This document shows, piece by piece, positions 38,184 through 39,778 of a stretch of 39,778 bases of DNA (position 1 is its first letter; every line of letters starts with the position of its first letter). The stretch is from Clostridia bacterium (lineage in GTDB: Bacteria; Bacillota; Clostridia; Oscillospirales; CAG-272), in contig JAFQOP010000018.1 of the NCBI GenBank assembly GCA_017403155.1, forward strand, positions 1-39,778, given 5' to 3'. The position numbers were made by a program, and so were the translations under genes. Below the pieces are notes generated by a model. The model was given only the letters and a program-made list of their open reading frames with translations, was not told where the DNA came from and did no database searches.

Positions 38184-38904
38184 ATATCAGCTTAACCTTG
38201 ATTCCGTGCTTTATCGCATAGTCGGCAATGCATGAAAGCTCGGGCGCCGTGACAACAAGCTCGCCATGACAGCCGTCAAAGACGCCCTTTCCTATGCTGA
38301 TAAGCTCGTCCGAGGCGACAACGCTCACAAGCGAGGCGCACCCCTTAAAGACGTAATCGGATATGCAGCTGACCGCGTCGGGCACAGCAATGCTGCCAAG
38401 TCTCTCACAGCCCTCAAACGAGCTTCGTCCGAGATAGGTAACAGAGTGGGGCAGGACAACGTCCTCCAGGTTGTAGCACCCTGCAAAGGCATAGTCGGCA
38501 ATGAAGCGGACGGGCTCGGGAATCACGATTCTGTCGAGCGCCACGCAGTCAGCGAATGCGAACTCCGCGATAATCTCGACCGAGCCGTCATTCGGTATAA
38601 CGCTGCCGCAGCAGCCGAGCACCACGGCACGGCGATAACCGTCAATCACGCAGCTTCCGTCGCTGAAATACTTCTTGTTGCCTGCCACCACCTCGATTTT
38701 CTCGAGCTGACAGCAGTCCGATACCGCGTAAGCTCCTATCTCGCTCACCGACGTGGGTATCGTTATGCTCTTAACCGCCCGACACCCCCCGAACGCAAAG
38801 CCCTCGATAGCCACAACCCCCTCGGGTATAACCGCGTGTGCCTCCTCGCCCACGTACCTCTTCAGCCTTCCGTCCTCTATTATAAAGTCACTCAATCTGC
38901 TCAT
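38182..38904 (-). CDS. BspA-type leucine-rich repeat protein (LRR_5), cytoplasmic
   Basis: 240 residues. About eight repeats of ~22 residues built on I-P-x-x-V-x-x-I-x-x-x-A-F-x-x-C (for example IPEGVVAIEGFAFGGC, IPEPVRFIADYAFAGC, LPHSVTYLGRSSFEGC). BspA-like repeats usually sit in surface adhesins, but this protein has no signal peptide or anchor, so it probably stays in the cytoplasm as a binding protein. Partner unknown. RBS CGGAGA; own promoter. Confidence 0.85.
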   Translation of the reverse strand: MSRLSDFIIEDGRLKRYVGEEAHAVIPEGVVAIEGFAFGGCRAVKSITIPTSVSEIGAYAVSDCCQLEKIEVVAGNKKYFSDGSCVIDGYRRAVVLGCCGSVIPNDGSVEIIAEFAFADCVALDRIVIPEPVRFIADYAFAGCYNLEDVVLPHSVTYLGRSSFEGCERLGSIAVPDAVSCISDYVFKGCASLVSVVASDELISIGKGVFDGCHGELVVTAPELSCIADYAIKHGIKVKLI

Positions 38905-38942
38905 ATATATCCGTCTCCGATTGTAAATTCATCAGTAACATA

Positions 38943-38971
38943 ATTATAATACAATCCCCCCACAATGTCAA
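38943..38971 (-). promoter_or_regulatory. Sigma-A promoter of the LRR gene
   Basis: Minus strand TTGACA (38966-38971), 17-bp spacer, TATAAT (38943-38948). Confidence 0.88.
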
Positions 38972-39004
38972 GCCACCCAACCTCGCAAAAGAGGGGGGGA
39001 GGGG

Positions 39005-39162
39005 TATGCGTGTTATCCTTAGCGGAGAACACGCATAACTAAGTTTGCCCTTACGGGCAAGTGAAGTTTACTGCGTAAGTGAAGTTATCCTGCGGATAGT
39101 GAAGTTTTGCCTTCGGCAAAGTGGGCAAGCTTAACTTCACTTGTGCGTAACACAAACTTCAC
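39005..39162. repeat. Second hairpin array, spacers GTGAAGTT / AACTTCAC
   Basis: After a TATGCGTGTT/AACACGCATA stem-loop (39005-39037), small palindromes lie at 39045-39060, 39069-39077, 39087-39097 and 39107-39119, with GTGAAGTT after the first three (39061, 39079, 39099). Beyond the centre the spacer flips to AACTTCAC (39133-39140) and ACTTCAC (39156-39162), flanking hairpin 39141-39155. Same design as 5436-5686, with a different spacer word and different stems. Confidence 0.82.
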
Positions 39163-39388
39163 TAGAGGGGGTTGACAGAATAAAGCCATCGGTGATTTCG
39201 TGTCCGCCATAGGCGGCAGCCTCCAATTCCTTGTGGAGGCTGTCGAAAGCACCTGCGGTGCGCAGTATGAGGTTGATTGACAGAGAAAAGCACGTGCGCA
39301 CCCTTTAACGCCAGATACCGCCGTAGGCGGTATGCGAACCCCGCGACATTCGTCGCAGGGTTCGTTACCGACCGACTGCGATAAAAAA
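39163..39388. other. Hairpin-rich non-coding stretch
   Basis: No gene seen. Several strong palindromes follow each other: GCCGCC/GGCGGC (about 39207-39221), AGCCTCC/GGAGGCT (about 39219-39242), GCACC/GGTGC (about 39249-39261), ATACCGCC/GGCGGTAT (about 39314-39332) and GAACCC/GGGTTC (about 39337-39364). They lack the fixed spacer of the array next door. Confidence 0.5.
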
Positions 39389-39420
39389 GAAGCACTCCGT
39401 GATTGGAGTGCTTCTTTTTT
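39389..39420. terminator. Terminator directly behind the tRNA-Ser 3' part
   Basis: GAAGCACTCC (39389-39398), six-base loop, GGAGTGCTTC (39405-39414), T run on the plus side and A run (39383-39388) giving Ts on the minus side. It ends the minus-strand transcript right after the CCA of the tRNA part. Confidence 0.85.
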
Positions 39421-39481
39421 GGCGCAGAGGGAGGGATTCGAACCCTCGTGTGCTTTTGGCACAAACTGATTTCGAGTCCGT
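39420..39481 (-). tRNA. 3' part of a tRNA-Ser (anticodon CGA), 5' half not canonical
   Basis: On the minus strand: anticodon loop CTCGAAA (anticodon CGA, 39472-39474) on a five-pair stem with one G-A mismatch, a class II variable arm TGTGC/GCACA, T arm GAGGGTTCGAATCCCTC, acceptor strand CCTCTGC, G and encoded CCA. The D arm and matching 5' acceptor strand (GCAGAGG expected) are not found in the right place; instead a hairpin GTTCG...CGAAC precedes. Either an attachment-site remnant or a degenerate tRNA. A heptamer GCAGCGG about 135 bases upstream (39562-39568) pairs with six of the seven acceptor bases, perhaps by chance. Confidence 0.62.
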
Positions 39482-39618
39482 TCGGCAACTTGGAAGTTAT
39501 CGAACAATGCTACCTCAATCCCGCCATATTTTAGAAGTTGTTTTCCAACTCTTAAATGCTTCCGCTGCGTTGAGTTCTCTCCTTGAATTTTGGAGAGAAG
39601 GTCAAACACGATGGCGTT

Positions 39619-39647
39619 ATTATAGCACAAAAACGCACGAAAATCAA
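39619..39647 (-). promoter_or_regulatory. Sigma-A promoter reading toward the tRNA-Ser part
   Basis: Minus strand TTGATT (39642-39647), 17-bp spacer, TATAAT (39619-39624). The transcript would run about 220 bases through a TTCTCTCC/GGAGAGAA hairpin and the tRNA part to the terminator at 39389. Confidence 0.75.
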
Positions 39648-39778
39648 GGGGTTTTGAGAAAATAATACCATTGTTAATATAAGTTTTTGAATAAAGTAGT
39701 CTAATTGGAACTTGACGGAATTATCTCCCTTTTGTTGATAACTGCCCGTCAAAATAAGAGCAATTCGAACTCACCAAA

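Noticed and set aside
39389-39611. tmRNA (ssrA)
   Set aside because: The 3' end carries an anticodon arm and a serine-type variable arm, and the acceptor CCTCTGC-G-CCA lacks tmRNA/alanine features; no tag-coding frame ending in LAA was seen.
39085-39630. 181-aa minus-strand ORF at the right end
   Set aside because: It runs through the tRNA-Ser arms, the terminator and the hairpin array; no ribosome binding site or protein family supports it.

Overview
The window looks like chromosomal DNA of an uncultured anaerobic gut-type Firmicute of class Clostridia. Supporting traits are the gene families (GGGtGRT protein with a NifU-like scaffold, TepA, LUD protein, a glycyl radical enzyme with its activase, many AraC-controlled glycosidases), strong AGGAGG-type ribosome binding sites, and TTGACA/TTTACA-N17-TATAAT promoters before almost every transcription unit. 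Species cannot be read from the sequence. The window opens in the last ~80 bases of a 23S rRNA gene, and no 5S rRNA follows.

Layout. 0.3-5.4 kb is housekeeping: a YgjV-like membrane protein, LUD and YegP proteins, a TepA/ClpP-like protease, then a PduL - NifU-like - GGGtGRT operon with strongly biased codons. 5.4-13.1 kb is accessory. It holds an array of small hairpins separated by a constant heptamer, an alpha/beta hydrolase, a displaced copy of the last 24 codons of the GGGtGRT gene, a truncated tyrosine recombinase, and an AraC-regulated glycyl-radical-enzyme / activase / GH20 operon lying between two same-orientation GGACACATCA stem-loops. Its right edge cuts off the end of a SHOCT-domain gene. 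14.1-14.3 and 27.0-27.1 kb carry two copies of one structured, terminator-ending RNA leader. 14.5-25.7 kb is mainly glycan metabolism: ADP-ribosylglycohydrolase family, MBL hydrolase, GxDLY-SGNH esterase, GH29 fucosidase, a DUF2264/PHP/acyltransferase operon, an AraC regulator and GH130. 25.7-27.4 kb has a winged-helix protein beside 22-bp iteron-like repeats, a zinc-ribbon protein and a small ORF. 27.5-38.9 kb has a GH16 lipoprotein with cysteine repeats, an SGNH lipoprotein with collagen-like repeats, a GT4 glycosyltransferase, MscL, a ferredoxin-thioredoxin-reductase-like protein, GH36 alpha-galactosidase, an OmpR/HK two-component pair and a cytoplasmic BspA-type LRR protein. The right end holds a second hairpin array and the 3' part of a tRNA-Ser.

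How the genes may work together. The glycosidase set (hexosaminidase GH20, fucosidase GH29, galactosidase GH36, GH130, GH16, two SGNH esterases) fits deglycosylation of plant or host glycans. Most of these enzymes lack signal peptides, so they probably act on imported oligosaccharides; only the GH16 and the 636-aa SGNH protein are lipoproteins. No sugar transporter is present in the window.

The most unusual signals are non-coding: (1) hairpin arrays with a constant spacer word and variable stems, built as mirror images around a centre, at 5.44-5.69 and 39.0-39.16 kb, with a short relative at 12.9 kb; (2) the two paralogous leader RNAs, each with its own promoter, a conserved closing stem, a variable interior, and a segment complementary to its own terminator loop; (3) two separate cases where the coding 3' end of a gene recurs as an orphan fragment nearby. 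Novelty cannot be judged without database searches.
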